A program made the translations under genes and the position numbers. From the NCBI GenBank assembly GCA_003255025.1, contig QANY01002360.1, positions 62,001 to 126,000 on the forward strand: DNA of 64,000 nt, read 5' to 3'. The stretch comes from Datisca glomerata. Its lineage: Eukaryota; Streptophyta; Magnoliopsida; Cucurbitales; Datiscaceae. A model generated the notes under the pieces. It saw only the letters and a list, made by a program, of their open reading frames with translations. It had not been told where the DNA came from and made no database searches. How positions within the stretch are numbered: position 1 is the stretch's first letter; every line of letters begins with the position of its first letter. This document shows, in pieces, positions 1 to 20,122 of the stretch.

Positions 1-66
1 AGCCTCACGTATTAATTTTAATTATATTATGATTAAAACTTTGCCAAGAACATGGTGTTTATGAAA

Positions 67-2323
67 TCAGAAAGGATTCAGTTTCCAATCAAATTCTAAA
101 TGGCTGCAATCTAATAAACCTTGAACTTTACTCAGAGCAGCTTGTCTGTGCTGGAGCAATCGAAGCGAAGTATCGTCTTCCTCCGTTGGCATTGTGACGT
201 TTTTCCTTTTGTAGGATGATTTCCTTGAGATACTTTTCCATTTTGATTCAAACTCACAAGCTACGAAGAGAAATGTGCATGAAAAATTAGATAGATAAGA
301 GAAAAACAGAAATCAACACACAACAAATCAAATTGGAGCATAATCCAGGAAGATATTTGCAATTTGAAATGTGTCTGATTGAGGATCTGCAAGACAAAAT
401 ATATATTTTATTATTTTGCTTCCGAGACAATGTGTGGTCAAGCACATCAATTTACAGAGCTTAATGAAAATGGGGAAGTCAACCTCTGAAAGGGAAAAAA
501 ACACCCTAAAAACCAAGACCTAGACAGAAATGCATATATATTCATTTGACAGACTGCTAGTGGACTGGATCAAAAGATTGAAAGAAAATCATCTGATTAA
601 TAAAAAAAACCTTAATAGCATCACCTTCTTCGGCAGGAGGAAACTATGAGAATGAAAGTCTGCTGGTCAGTTAAAACCGGAGAAAACCGTGTTCATTCTA
701 TTCCTGTGGGGAGGGCAGAGGCCTTCTCCTTTGTGTAATCGTGTTGATTCTATTTCTGTGGGTGTCATTTCATCTTTCATACAATTAACTAAAGAGTATG
801 ACATGTTATTTTGATAGTCTTTCACCGTAGACACTTTAATGCTAAAAAAACTTTCCAGTCCATGTCCAAAAATATGATATTCCATAGCATTTTTATCCCT
901 AGAGTAGGTATTAACTCTGGCAGCAACTGAGACTTCTACAATTACGGTTAAAGCTTCAGTAGTATGTTCAAGTGAAAGAACGAAAAATGGAGAGGTTTTT
1001 GAAAACGGATCCCTCAATGTAACAAATCAGATCTCTTATTAGTTAACATAGGAAGATGGTGTTGGCCTGTTGAGCATAGGCAAACTCCATGTACATGTCA
1101 AGTGATATCATAGAGTCCAATAACTCAGGCAGAACTAATAGTAAGATTACAATTGATACTTATCTTGAATTCTTAAATGGACCACGACAAATAGTTCCAG
1201 AGGATAATCAAATAGAGTTTGCTTCAAATTACTCAAGCTCATGAGATAGAAAACGAGTATCGTATGATTTTCATGAACATATATTAAACGGGTACCTTGA
1301 CTTTGGTCTCTGAAACCTCTGATTATGCATGCACAAATCCAGGGCTGTCCAGCACGGGATGCTTTGGCACCTCCTTTAATTTCACCATTATGTTGTTTCA
1401 AACTGCAAAGAAACTAGCACGACCCAGTAAAGAAACTATCCACCAGTCTTAGAAGGAAATCAGATCAAAAAGCATTGTTAATAATCTGATAAGAAAGCAT
1501 TGGTGATTTCCTTGTCAAGCAGCGTATCTGCGGTAGATATGTATAGTCCCTCCCAATTTTTTTCTAGCTGGAACTTTAGAAAAGAAAAAGCTTACTCGTA
1601 TGATCATATCAGTAATTCCAACAGCTTATGGCCGCTGTCGCTATTATTCTAGATATCCAACCAACAAACTTCCAAATCCAGGGATGAATTAAGTAAGAAC
1701 CACCATAGGCATAGGCATAAACAATCTTCATTTTATCACTAAGTACATAAAAACCAAAGTTTTTATAAACCTACTCAACCTATAAAAACGTCATTTCTCC
1801 CGGGATTTTAGAGAAAGTACACAGGCCAATAACGCTTCTCTGTCCAGTTTACATAACTTCACAATAATTTTCTGATTTTTCATGCATCAAACAAAGATCC
1901 GTCAGACATTCATACTTACAGAACACTTGAACGGGATTTCATACCTGAAACAAACGGATTCAGCTTTTATAGAGGAAAAAGGGGAGAGAAACCATTTGGG
2001 TGGACAAAATATACCAATTAAACCAGACCCAGATGAATATTCTCCATGAAATTCACCAAATAACTTCAAAGATAGTGGAATTGTTAAAAAGGAAAAAAGA
2101 TATTGACATACCGACGAGAGAAATTGGTGGTCACCCCAACATAGGTTTTGATTGGGGAGTTGGTGGAAAGGATGAGATACACAAACCATGGCCGTGGTTT
2201 CGGTGTAGGACTGGAATTCGATACTTCACATGAAATCGTCGATGATGATAGAGATGGTTTTGAAAATTTTAAGTTACCGTTTGGGATTTTCAGGGATCGA
2301 AATGTCTTTGAAAGCAGCCTCAT
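67..2323 (-). CDS. GIY-YIG nuclease-domain protein (SLX1-like catalytic domain only)
   Basis: Three exons on the minus strand: 2323-2112, 1402-1296 and 260-67 (stop at 69-67), 513 nt, 170 aa; all junctions are GT-AG and phases close exactly. Residues 1 to about 45 are rich in Ser, Lys and Arg and look like an organelle transit peptide. The GIY-YIG domain follows: FVYLI and TYVGV blocks (standing for GIY and YIG), then NFSRR and LKQHN across the first junction, GAKASR, and the CEFESKWK block at the start of exon 3 that supplies the conserved Glu. Family knowledge: this single-metal nuclease fold is the catalytic half of SLX1, but the C-terminal RING finger of true SLX1 is absent, so the protein is a stand-alone domain of unknown substrate. 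Introns are 709 and 1035 nt. I am confident of the family, not of the biological role or the compartment. Confidence 0.88.
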
Positions 2324-3091
2324 CCTCAGAAGTCGCGGAACAGAGCGAATTCCTCAAGCTAAAGTAACTAGCATCGATTAAGCTTCAAAAATAACATCAA
2401 GGAATCTAAAAGACAGTAAAATGAAAATGTCGTCCGTGATTATAATTTTTTTTATATCTATATAAGGGTTTGTTTACTGATCAGTAAAGGAAACGAGGAG
2501 AGAGAGTATGATTATTAATTTTATTTATACTTTATTTATTAAAATCAAGAAACATAAAAGAGTGATATGTCGTATTCTAACTCTGTAATCTTATTATTGA
2601 TTTTTGAGTTTTTTAAATAGTAAAAAACTTTAGTTTTTACCTTCTCTGATGTGGGATACGCTTGTCATTACTATTTCATTATTATTCTCTTTCTTCTATC
2701 CCAATGATATACTCTTATTTTTACTAATCCAAAAAAAATTCAGTGGACCTGTTAATTATATTTTTATGTAGTAATTGAGACAATGTTTTATTATATATTG
2801 TGACATATTTAAAGTATCGATTTAATACATATATTTTTATGATGATACAATACTATATTGTGATTATTTACTAATATAATTAAAGTTAGAAATTTTCATA
2901 ATTCAAAAATTATAAATTATAGAATTTATTTTAAATAATTAAATTATTTATAAATTAAAAATTAAACATAAGTTTGTAATAAAGTAAATAGGTTTATAGA
3001 AATATAAAAAAATCACAAAAGTTAAAAAAATTCATCTTGGACTAAACATGTAATTTTATATGTTTGATTCTGATTATCGATGGTTAGTAAT

Positions 3092-3201
3092 CAGTTAAAA
3101 AAGAATTACAACTCACTTCTGATTGTGATTACAAACAATTAGTAAACAGATTAAAAAGAGTTATAACTCATTTCTGATTCCGATTATAAACGATTAGTAA
3201 A
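3092..3201. repeat. Two tandem copies of a 55-bp unit
   Basis: Copy 1 is 3092-3146 and copy 2 is 3147-3201. Both begin CAG followed by a TTAAAAA run, contain ACTCA(C/T)TTCTGATT, and end GATTAGTAAA or AATTAGTAAA. They differ at several positions, so the duplication is not recent. Confidence 0.75.
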
Positions 3202-4873
3202 CACATCTAAGAGAAATGTTGTTATCATTTCATTCATTTATCATTTCTTTCTTTTACCTTACATTTTACCATTTTCATATCATTCATTACTTTTACCATT
3301 TAGTAAACATGCAGTAGATAAAATTATATAATTAAGAGAAATATTTTGTTGACATTATTATTTTCAAGCATAAATGAAAACTTCTACATTATTCTTTAAC
3401 TCAAAAAATATACAAAGAAAATTAAAAAAATAAACATACAAAATTATATGAAGAGTTTTTCAACCATATTATTTAAATTATTATCTTTAAAAATATTTTC
3501 TCCACATTTATTTACTACGTAAAATATCAAACGACAAACTATAAACAAATGGCAAGTCTTAAATTAACTCAATATTTCTTTAGCTTATTATTTTAAGTAC
3601 CATGTGTAACAAGACTTTCTTAGACCCCACTCTCCAATCTTATTGGTTAATGACGCACATAAGTATGATGGTATTGGATTTTCTTAAAACTATCTTAAAC
3701 ATAATAAGAGAAAATTAGTCAATAACATTATATGAATCTCTTTCCTATAAATATTTTCTTTAATACACTGACTCCAATTATTTTTGCACGAACAATTGTA
3801 TCGTTTTGTATCTCCAAAATTTTTGTGAATAAATTAAAAATATCATGGATTGAGACACGTGCATCGCGCCTGATTCTTGTTTGGTTATATTAAAAGCGGC
3901 TCAAATCAAAAAAATATTTTTACCCTTTAGGCTTTTCATTTTCTTTATTTAATTCACTTATATTTTTATTCGTCAATAATTTATTTCTTAAAATTTTAAA
4001 CAATTATTTTATTAGGAATATAAAAGTTCATGTAGATGGATTTAAGTATCGGCCTACCATAAACAATGAGTTAGTATCCATTGGCATGAATTTTTATATT
4101 GATATATGATGAATTTACTTTAGTATTTGTCATATTTTTTTTTGTTTTTAGTTTTAAAATGAATATAATAATTTTCGATGTCCATTATTCGTAATAAAAA
4201 TAATTTGTAAGATTACGATTTCTTCTTCTCAAAGAATTCCTTCTTTATTTTTATTTTTCAATTTTTCCTCATCCCATCTTATTATGTACACTTGTTCGAA
4301 TTATGCATTCTTTAATTTTTTTTAAAATCTTAATAGATAATTTATCATCTCCAGGTGATGTAAGACTTATTCAAATTTACTTTTATATGCAGTAATTTTA
4401 TTATAAATATGAAAAACTAACATTTCTACCATTATTATTTTACTTTTATTTAGATTCACAAATCACAATAGCTTTGAAAATTGATGTGTTTTTTCAACGT
4501 TAATATTTTATATATTTTTAAATTAACACGTGTGAAATACATATTTTTCGACTAATATTTTAAAATGAGTGATAAAATAAGTATCGAGTAATTTTAGACC
4601 GTTCAAGTTGTTTATAACATTTAATTTACACACATCATTAATTGGTTGATTGACAAAATTATCAGAAATACAATTATAACATCAATAAATAAATTATTGA
4701 ATCAACTCTTAATCATATAAAATTTGATTAGTTTAGAATTATTTATTTGCTTCTAGTCGAACAATTTGTGTAAATTTAAGATTTAAGAATAAGGAAAAAC
4801 ATTGTCCTTAATTAGAGAAGAGAAAAAAGCAAAAAGAAGCGTGTGATCGAGATCAAGATCGAGTTTCCTTCTT

Positions 4874-4880
4874 ACGTGGC
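4874..4880 (+). promoter_or_regulatory. ACGTGGC motif upstream of HEMC
   Basis: An ACGT-core element about 210 bp before the HEMC start codon. ACGTGGC matches the ABRE/G-box-like core bound by plant bZIP and bHLH factors. HEMC is a chlorophyll-pathway gene and such genes are commonly light-regulated through ACGT elements, but here the function is inferred from the motif only. Confidence 0.35.
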
Positions 4881-5042
4881 AGGCAACAGGTCAAGCAATT
4901 GGTAGAACCGGATCATCAAAATCGTAGGGGTGGAGAACTGTCATCCTTCCAACCTCACCCAACTGGGTCAGACAATCCATCCCTTCGAAGCCAAACTATC
5001 CTCCCTTTCCTCTTCTTTTTCTTCTTAGATATCTCCCCCCAT

Positions 5043-5071
5043 CCCCCCCCCCCCCCCNCCCCCCCCCCCCC
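5043..5071. repeat. Poly-C tract with one undetermined base
   Basis: A run of C interrupted by a single N at 5058, lying about 20 bp before the HEMC start codon and so probably in the 5' UTR. The N suggests the true length was not resolved in the assembly; homopolymers of this length are prone to slippage. It does not affect the coding sequence. Confidence 0.9.
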
Positions 5072-5092
5072 GGTCTGAAAGATTGCAAAAAA

Positions 5093-7960
<2,868 letters not shown>

Positions 7961-8259
7961 GTAACCTAGTAATAGTGGTAGATCAGGAAGAGAAAATGAA
8001 GGCTTTCTTTACAATCTTTCAGTTGATATGAGTTTATTCTTTTTTGAATTCATTGTTTCCTGTAACTTTTAACTCTGATTTTATTGATTATTAATTTTGT
8101 AAAAGTAGAAGAGAAATCAATTCAATCAAGACTTCTGTTTCTGTCTTCTGCTCTGTAAACTTCCAATTGTTAAAAATAATTCGGACAGAAAACAACATAA
8201 TATCCATATTACAGTTCTTATATTGGGAGAAAATATGAAAGTAGTAAAAAATCAGTGTA
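7961..8259. other. Convergent 3' intergenic region, HEMC and SCPL
   Basis: Only about 300 bp separate the HEMC stop codon from the stop codon of the minus-strand carboxypeptidase gene. The two 3' UTRs and polyadenylation regions must share this AT-rich spacer and may overlap in antisense. No other feature is visible. Confidence 0.7.
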
Positions 8260-12675
<4,416 letters not shown>

Positions 12676-12750
12676 TAATTTTGATCTAAATCCAATCTAA
12701 TTCAGTCTATTATCTCTTTTTTTTTTTGGTTAAGAGCAATTGATGTGTGG

Positions 12751-12758
12751 TATTTAAA
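12751..12758 (-). promoter_or_regulatory. Candidate TATA box of the SCPL gene
   Basis: On the minus strand this reads TTTAAATA and lies about 76 bp upstream of the SCPL start codon at 12675, a sensible spacing for a short 5' UTR. It is the best TATA-like site near the start. Confidence 0.45.
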
Positions 12759-14890
12759 GAGATCATAGTGAGTAGAAAACACAATTTTCTTAATGCTGAT
12801 CTTTCCATGTTATTAGGGGTTAAAAAAAATTACCAGTCGTCCAGCTCTTGATATAAAAATGAGTTTTCAGAAAAAAAAAAAAAAAAAACAATGTTGGCTA
12901 AAAAACTATAAAAAAAATTTAAAAACGGTTCTGAGTTGTCAAAAAGGTAAACAATGTTGTTCTCTAGAAAAATGCAAAAAATAATATTCAAAAACGTATT
13001 TGGTGATATTCCAAAAAAAATATTATAGGGTAAATTTGTTTTCCAGTTATTTTATTCAAAAAACACAAAAAAAAAACTGAAAATCTTGTACCAAACAGAG
13101 TAAAATTTCTGTCCTTCAAAATACTACACTTAAAGTTTTCTTTTTGTCAAAGATAAAAAAAATTACGATGAACGAACATCAAATCATATAATTGCGACAA
13201 AATTTTGTAATAACGAACAGAAAAATCGCGGGTCAATACTATATATACCTAAGTTGATATTAATACATTTGATGCTTCCTTGCATTAAAAGGGAATTCGG
13301 TGTCTTAATACCTTTTTTTACTGGAATTATAATGAGTGAATTTCACTTGACCAATGTGCACTTTTTAAAGCCAAATATGTTTTTTTATGTTTAAAAATTA
13401 AACGATCGTCCCCATCACAATGAAAATACATTAATTATCATAAATTCATTTCAGTCATAAGTAATTATTATTTTATAATTCAAATGCAAAAAATAAAAAA
13501 TAAAAATCTCCCACGAAAGAGAGTTGCAGTGCGATCATTTGCTTTACAATTAAACGTTTGAAAATCTGCAAAGGTCATTTAGTTTACTAACAAAATGAGT
13601 TTGACATATTCTACGAATATCATATAAAAATGAAATAGTTAATAAATATGAGAAATGTTATTAATTAAATGAAATAGGCATTTTGCAGGCTTAGACTTAC
13701 GGAATTACTCTAACAAAAGATGTGTTACAACATTTTTTAGAAAAGTACGGTGTGTTATACGTAATAAATTTTTTTTTTTTGTTAATTCACTACGAATATA
13801 GAAAAAATATAAGTATATTCATTTTCTTTCTTTTTTTTATAAAATAAGAGAAATGTACTAATTTTTAATCTAAATTTATTCTACATTGAATTAAATAAAA
13901 TACCTATTAATCTCTCTGGTTAAATAACATGAGATCATCTCCAAACAACATGTCTTGTACATTATCTATAAAATGAGTAACCTAGTGACTCATTAGAAAT
14001 TATAAAATATATAATTTAGATATTATATATTAGAAGTTTTGGTGCTAAGACATAATGTACATAAAGTAAGAAGTGTTAAATTATAAATCAGATACTTGGA
14101 ATCATACTATATAGCGTTACTTTTTAAAAGTTAAAGAAAATAACTTTATTTTATCACTTTGTCACATTTATAAAAAATGATTATATCGTTAATAGATTAT
14201 TTCAAAATATATTAATGTCTTCTTTAAATTCACTAGTAGAAATATATGTGGGTTGCACGTGATCGATCAATGTTTTCATTCATTCACTAAATAGAAAAAA
14301 ATTAAGCAAATTTATTAATTTTATTAGTTATAAAATAAGATCTAATGTACTATTTTTTAATATTTATACATTTAAATTTATATTAGATATTGAATAAAAT
14401 AAAGTATCAATCAGAGTCTCAGGTTAAATAACAGGAGATCTTACCATATGGCTTGCACGTTATATATAATAATTAGTTATGTTGTAACTCATTAGAATTC
14501 TAATAATATAAATTATATATATATTAGAAGCTTTAGTGTTCGATTATAATAGATATAAAATAAAATATAAAATTAGATTCTTGAAACTATACTAAACATC
14601 ATTGATTTTTAAATATTATAGAAAATGATTGATTGTCACATTCATAATAAATTCATTTGTATAAATGTTAACATTTCTAATAATATAAATGTTATATATA
14701 TATATATATGTATAAAATAATTATTTTTGTATATAAAAAATCTTGAACATAATATTTACAAACATTCACGTTCCTAATGACATGATGTAAACATATGTAA
14801 TTTACAAACCATTTTTAAATTTATTATTTAAATAAGTAAATGAAAAATAGGTGAAACTTTTAATTTGTATGATATTTAAAGGGACTTAAG

Positions 14891-15574
14891 GGGCCATTTG
14901 GTATGCAATTGTAAGTAAATGATTTCTGGAATAAGATTGTTGGAATATGATCGTGGGAAGTATATATTCAGAAAATTAAGATTACTTTTTTTGTTAACAT
15001 TTGTGAATGTTATTATTAAAAGATAAAGATGTTAAATTATTTGGTTTGTTATGATGGAATGTAAAAAAAATGTTATAAGTATAATTATTATTTTACAGTT
15101 TTACCCTTAAACTAACTTTACCTATTTTATTCAAATAAAATTATAAAATAATAACAAAATCCTTTTTCATTGTGAGTGCGTGTTTTTTCTGCAAAGAAAA
15201 AAAGACAGAGAAACCCACATCTTCTTCAATCTTTAGCAGAGAAACCCATTTTCTGCAAAGAAAAAATGTCAGATAGTGACAAAAACTCATCTTCCCAGAA
15301 TGCTAAGATTTGGATGATGGAAAAAGTGACAAAAACTCATCTTCTCCAACCTTTAGCTAAAGAAACCCAAGTTTCGTTTTGTGGTAATTTCTTCATTTGC
15401 AAGATTAAATATACATCTCGATTTACAGAGGTATCAAAATACCCTCCATTGGGGGTATCTTGACATTCCGGTAATCTTATAACCCTAAAAAGAAAACAAA
15501 CCAAACAATAGTATGTTTAAAACACCCTAATATTCTAAGCATGTCCTTAAGAATCGCTCATAGCAAATAGGCCC
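14891..15574. mobile_element. Candidate non-autonomous DNA transposon (MITE)
   Basis: A segment of 684 bp with terminal inverted repeats: the left end reads GGGCCATTTGGTATG and the reverse complement of the right end reads GGGCCTATTTGCTATG. It encodes no transposase. GGGCC-type ends occur in several plant MITE families. I do not see a convincing target-site duplication, so the superfamily is left open. Confidence 0.45.
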
Positions 15575-16865
15575 TGAAGGTAATGGGGAAACCCACCATC
15601 ATCGACTAAACCTTTAGCCACATAAAATTAGAATCAATTCATCACAATCGATTCTCCAACAACATTGATTTATACAAAAAATATAAACTTCAGAGTTTAC
15701 ATTTTGAATCAGAAAATTTTTTAGACATAAGATCATACCAGATTTTCTAATCAACTCCATGTGAACAAAAGTCAACTCGTTCTGAAGATTGCTACCAAAA
15801 TCTTGAGCGTCGTCTAGATCGAGATTTTGAACTTGAAGGATTAGCGAACTTACTGAACCAAAACCATAAATCACGAGAAAAGCTTAGAGAAGAGAGCTCG
15901 ATCGAAGTCGTTGAGGGAAGCTTCTGTTCACGTGCCCAAATTTTTTGTTACGAGAAGTCGAAGGAGAGAGGAGGAAAGGAAAAGAAGGTGATCTTCGTCT
16001 GAGTTTTAGGGGTTTTTTTGTTATGGGAAAGGGGAAATCGAAGGAGAGAGGAGGAAATGAGAAAGAAAAAGTGAATGAAGGATTAACTACATGCTACTCT
16101 GGTTGTAAAACAATTTTACCCATTAACTCATCTAACGGTTGGGATCATCCTGGTCAGATCTAACGATCAGGATTAATCTCACCATCAATGTCAAAAAAAA
16201 TCTTTTGACATTGGAGAGTGATCCTGTTATAAGGGGTTTAAATATAAACTAATGACTCGCATTTATTTTCAAGGAAATCTATAAAGTAAAAAATTTCTAT
16301 TTTTTTTTTATTTTTTTAGTCGAGCCTTTGAAATTTAAGACAACAGCGTAAATGAGCATAAATTAGACATGACGACTTTGTGCTTATCAGAACAATACCT
16401 ATATGATCAATAGTACTTATTTATTAAAAGAAAAAAGAGGGCCTTTGGAAGCTTAAAATATCAAAACTGGAGAAATAGTTGCACTTAGGTTATCGGCCAC
16501 ACCCACTTCCCATCATCCATTTCATCGTTACCTTACAAAAGTTGTCGACCTATTTGTATACCAAATTCAACACTAGGTCCAAGAAACAAAATATTCACAC
16601 AAAAAAAGACCAAAATTCCAAAACCCATGTTCAAGAAAGTACCATGTCGATTAAACACACAAAACAAAGCAGCTGCTAGCAAATTGTATTGTAAAACAGA
16701 CGAACCATTTAAATTTTTAGCTCACCAAATCAAAACGCTTTGCACTAAAACATGCACGCCAAGAAACTCACTCATCCTATCCTACTCACCTCGTATATTA
16801 CATGCCTCAACTCCCTTACCACCCACTCTCAAACTAACCATCACCCCTCACGCTATCCCTCATTT

Positions 16866-16888
16866 CTCCTCCTCCTCCTCCTCCTCCT
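16866..16888. repeat. (CTC)n microsatellite in the CYP86B1-like 5' leader
   Basis: A run of CTC/TCC triplets ends a few bases before the P450 start codon at 16895. Pyrimidine-rich 5' leaders are common in plant genes, and repeat length may vary between accessions. Confidence 0.85.
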
Positions 16889-16894
16889 AACACT

Positions 16895-19391
16895 ATGTCC
16901 ACCCCCACCAATTTCACCTCCGGTCTCTCGTTCTCCGGCAACCCTAATTCGGTTTCCCTCCATCTCCTCTTCTTGCATGATGTCCAAATATTGGAGCTTT
17001 TTCTTGCTGTTTTGGTCTTTCTTGCTATACATTCCCTTCGGCAGAAGACGCATCAAGGGTTACCCGTTTGGCCGGTTGTTGGGATGTTACCGTCCTTGAT
17101 TTCTGGCCTAAAAACGAACATGTACGAGTGGATCACCGACGTTCTTTGCGAACAGAACGGTTGTTTTAGATTCAAGGGCCCTTGGTTTACTAGCCTCAAT
17201 TGCATTGTCACTTCCGACCCTCGGAACATCGAGCACATTCTCAAAACTAAGTTCAACAAGTATCCAAAAGGTTCGTTTTTTCGTGACACCGTCCGAGATC
17301 TTCTCGGGGACGGGATATTTAGCGCCGACGACGAGACGTGGCAACGACAAAGGAAGACGGCTAGTATCGAGTTCCACTCGGCCAAGTTTAGAAACCTAAC
17401 AAATCAATCTCTATTTGAACTCGTTCATTCCCGGCTCCTCCCCGTCTTAGAGGATTCCATCAAACACCTTGTCCCGATAGACCTACAAGACGTCCTATTA
17501 CGGCTAACGTTCGACAACGTGTGCATGATCGCATTTGGAGTCGACCCGGGTTGTTTAAGACCAGGCCTGCCGCAAATTCCTTTTGCTCAAGCCTTCGAGG
17601 ACGCAACACAAGTGACCGTTCTACGCTTCGTCTCCCCGACGTGCGTGTGGAAAACAATGAGGTACTTAAACTTGGGGGCAGAGAAGAAGCTCAAGACATC
17701 TATAAAAGCGGTCGATCAGTTTGCCGAAGACGTGATCCGAAAACGTAAGAAGGAACTCGGCGTACAAACCGAAGACAAAAACAAATTAAGATCAGACATA
17801 TTAACAGTGTTCATGGGGATAAAGGATGAGAATGGGGAGCCATTTTCAGACAAGTTCTTGAGAGATATATGTGTAAACTTCATTCTTGCAGGGAGAGACA
17901 CGTCATCTGTAGCATTGAGCTGGTTCTTTTGGCTGCTTGATAAGAATCCAGAGGTTGAAGAGAGAATTGTTGAGGAAATATGTAGAATTGTTAGTGACAG
18001 AGAAGAAGAAACAGAGAAGAAAGTGATTGAAAGTTCTGTTGTTTTTAAGGCAGAGGAAATAAAGAAGATGGAGTATTTGCAAGCAGCAATTTCTGAGGCT
18101 TTAAGGTTGTACCCTTCTGTTCCTGTCGATCACAAGGAGGTAACTTTATCACCCTTCCTCTTCTTCTTCTTCCTGCAAAATTAATTAAAGGCGTGTTGAT
18201 GGTGAATGAAGTTCTCTGTTCAATAATTCATGGCACCTCACTTCTTTTCTTTTTCTGTGCTTTGAATTTAATTTCTTAATCTTTTGTTATTTTAATGAGT
18301 GAGTAATTGTTGGTTTTTTTTTTTTGCTTATTTTGCTAATTACCTCGTTTACGAGAGTGTTTTGAATTGTCGTGATTAAGACAGTTGATTTAATTCATAT
18401 TATTCATTTCATGTGAGACCTATGTAAATTTCTTTATAAAACCTTAAATTTTAGTACGTGAGTTTCATTTAATTATTTAGAAAATGTTGCATTATGGGAT
18501 TTTTATGCTTTTAGATTTTTAGTTTTTTAAAAAAATATGATTAAATTTTATTAAATGCGTATTCAAATTTTAATCGATTTTAAAACAAGGTGTCAGAATA
18601 TTAATAGTAAATACCTTTTCAGAAATTAATATTTGGACTAAAAATCCATATAAGGTATTTTTCTAGTCAAAATCTGGTTTATCAAAAGAAATTTTCTTGG
18701 AAGAATAAACTACAGAGTGCTGTTTGTTTCATTGGAAATCTTGAAGACTTTATTTGACATTTAATTTTCTGCTCAAATTTTACTTGAGAAACCCAGTTTT
18801 AATTTGTAATTTTTATTCCGACTATCTCGGTTTTCACAGTCTCTGGAATTCCAAAGATCCTCTCTTTAACTTCCTATGTAAATAAAGATTTACAGTTCTA
18901 ATAATTGGTAGACTGGAAAAAACAATTCACAAATTATATATAAGATTTGACAAATTTTCAATAATTAATTTTTTTCATTTGCCACACAGGTGATTGAAGA
19001 CGATGAATTTCCAGATGGGACAGTACTAAAAAAAGGAACAAAGGTGATATATGCAATATATGCAATGGGAAGAATGGAAGGGATATGGGGAAAAGATTGC
19101 AGAGAGTTCAAGCCAGAGAGATGGTTAAAAGACGGTCGGTTCATGAGCGAGTCGGCTTACAAATTCACGGCTTTCAATGGCGGACCTCGGCTATGTTTAG
19201 GCAAAGATTTTGCATATTACCAAATGAAATATGTTGCAGCCTCTATTATATTGCATTACCATGTCAAAGTGGTGAAAAATCATCCTGTGGTGCCGAAGCT
19301 TGCATTGACCATGTACATGAAGCATGGTTTGAAGGTAAACCTTTGTAGGCGTGAGGAGGGTGAACTTAGAAAATATCTTGAAGGGAAATAA
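16895..19391 (+). CDS. CYP86B1: Cytochrome P450 CYP86B1-like, long-chain fatty-acid omega-hydroxylase
   Basis: Two exons, 16895-18139 and 18990-19391, joined in phase 0; 1647 nt, 548 aa. Residues about 28-48 form the ER membrane anchor, followed by the proline-containing hinge GLPVWPVVG. P450 marks are all present: I-helix AGRDTS at 332-337, ExxR at 401-404 (EALR), PERW at 457-460, and the heme loop FNGGPRLCLG with Cys484 as the iron ligand. The blocks YPKGSFFRDT, DDETWQRQRKTASIEFHSAKF and DPGCLRPGLP fit CYP86, and the long N-terminus before LRQK fits the B subfamily rather than CYP86A. Family knowledge: CYP86B1 omega-hydroxylates very-long-chain acyl groups (C22-C24) for suberin. The single intron of 850 nt sits between DHKE and the VIEDD block. 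The gene looks intact. Orthology is inferred from sequence resemblance; the gene symbol means CYP86B1-like. Confidence 0.93.
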
Positions 19392-20122
19392 TTAAGGTTT
19401 TTTTTAGTATTTTGAGTGTTAATAATCATGAATCATTTGTATTTCTATTTGTATTTTTTTTTGCTTGATTTTCATAGACGTATTCTTGGGGTTTCGCTAT
19501 ACAAATGAAATTGATTGGAAATTTGTAGAGTGAGGGAAATGTGTTCATAGGAACTTATGTTTGAATAAAGTAGTTGATGTGAATGGATTGTTAATAATTT
19601 TGATTTAACGTTTTTGTTCATATCTATATGAACGCAAAAACGGGAACAATTGATTATCCATTATGCTCAATAATGTGCACATTTCTTTTGATAACTTAGT
19701 GAAAGTGAGATTTTAACTTAAACACCTCGTCCTCCGAAAAGATGTGAGGTAACCATATGAAATTTATGGGATTATAAGGTAACCATATGAAATTTATCAA
19801 TCAGAATACTCCTTGAGATATTCATAGGTTGGCCAACAGAGGACATTAACTTCATGTAGATGGGAGGAAACTTCATTAATGGAAGTGTTGAAGAGGTAGA
19901 TAGTACCTAGAAGAAATGTATTTGTGGTTTACTTGTATACATACATTAAAGGCAAAATCTTGAAGTGGGTTGCTCAAGACAAAGTTACTGCACTCAGAGT
20001 CTCAGAACTCATGAGTATGGGAAAACTATGCATTTGAAGGTTAATCCATTACTAGAAATGTACTGTTCATCACTTCTATCGAATTCGAGACTTCAGAAAC
20101 CAGGGATGCATTGTCAAAACAA
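19392..20122. other. Convergent intergenic region, CYP86B1-like and HD-domain genes
   Basis: The 3' ends of the P450 and HD-domain genes face each other here. It contains a 20-bp exact direct repeat (19748-19767 and 19778-19797, GGTAACCATATGAAATTTAT) with a 10-bp spacer. No coding sequence is seen. Confidence 0.6.

Larger units (their letters stand above)
2324..5092. other. Intergenic region between divergent GIY-YIG and HEMC genes
   Basis: This AT-rich stretch separates two divergently transcribed genes, so it should hold both promoters. I see no convincing coding sequence. It contains a 55-bp direct repeat (3092-3201), a G-box CACGTG at 3856-3861 and an ACGTGGC motif at 4874-4880. A possible small transposon at 2468-3312 is discussed in the findings. 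Confidence 0.6.
12676..16894. other. Intergenic region between divergent SCPL and CYP86B1-like genes
   Basis: This is AT-rich non-coding DNA with poly-A runs near 12870, a (TA)n microsatellite at about 14692-14712, and a candidate MITE at 14891-15574. Both genes are transcribed outward, so their promoters lie at the two ends. No further gene can be supported. Confidence 0.6.
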
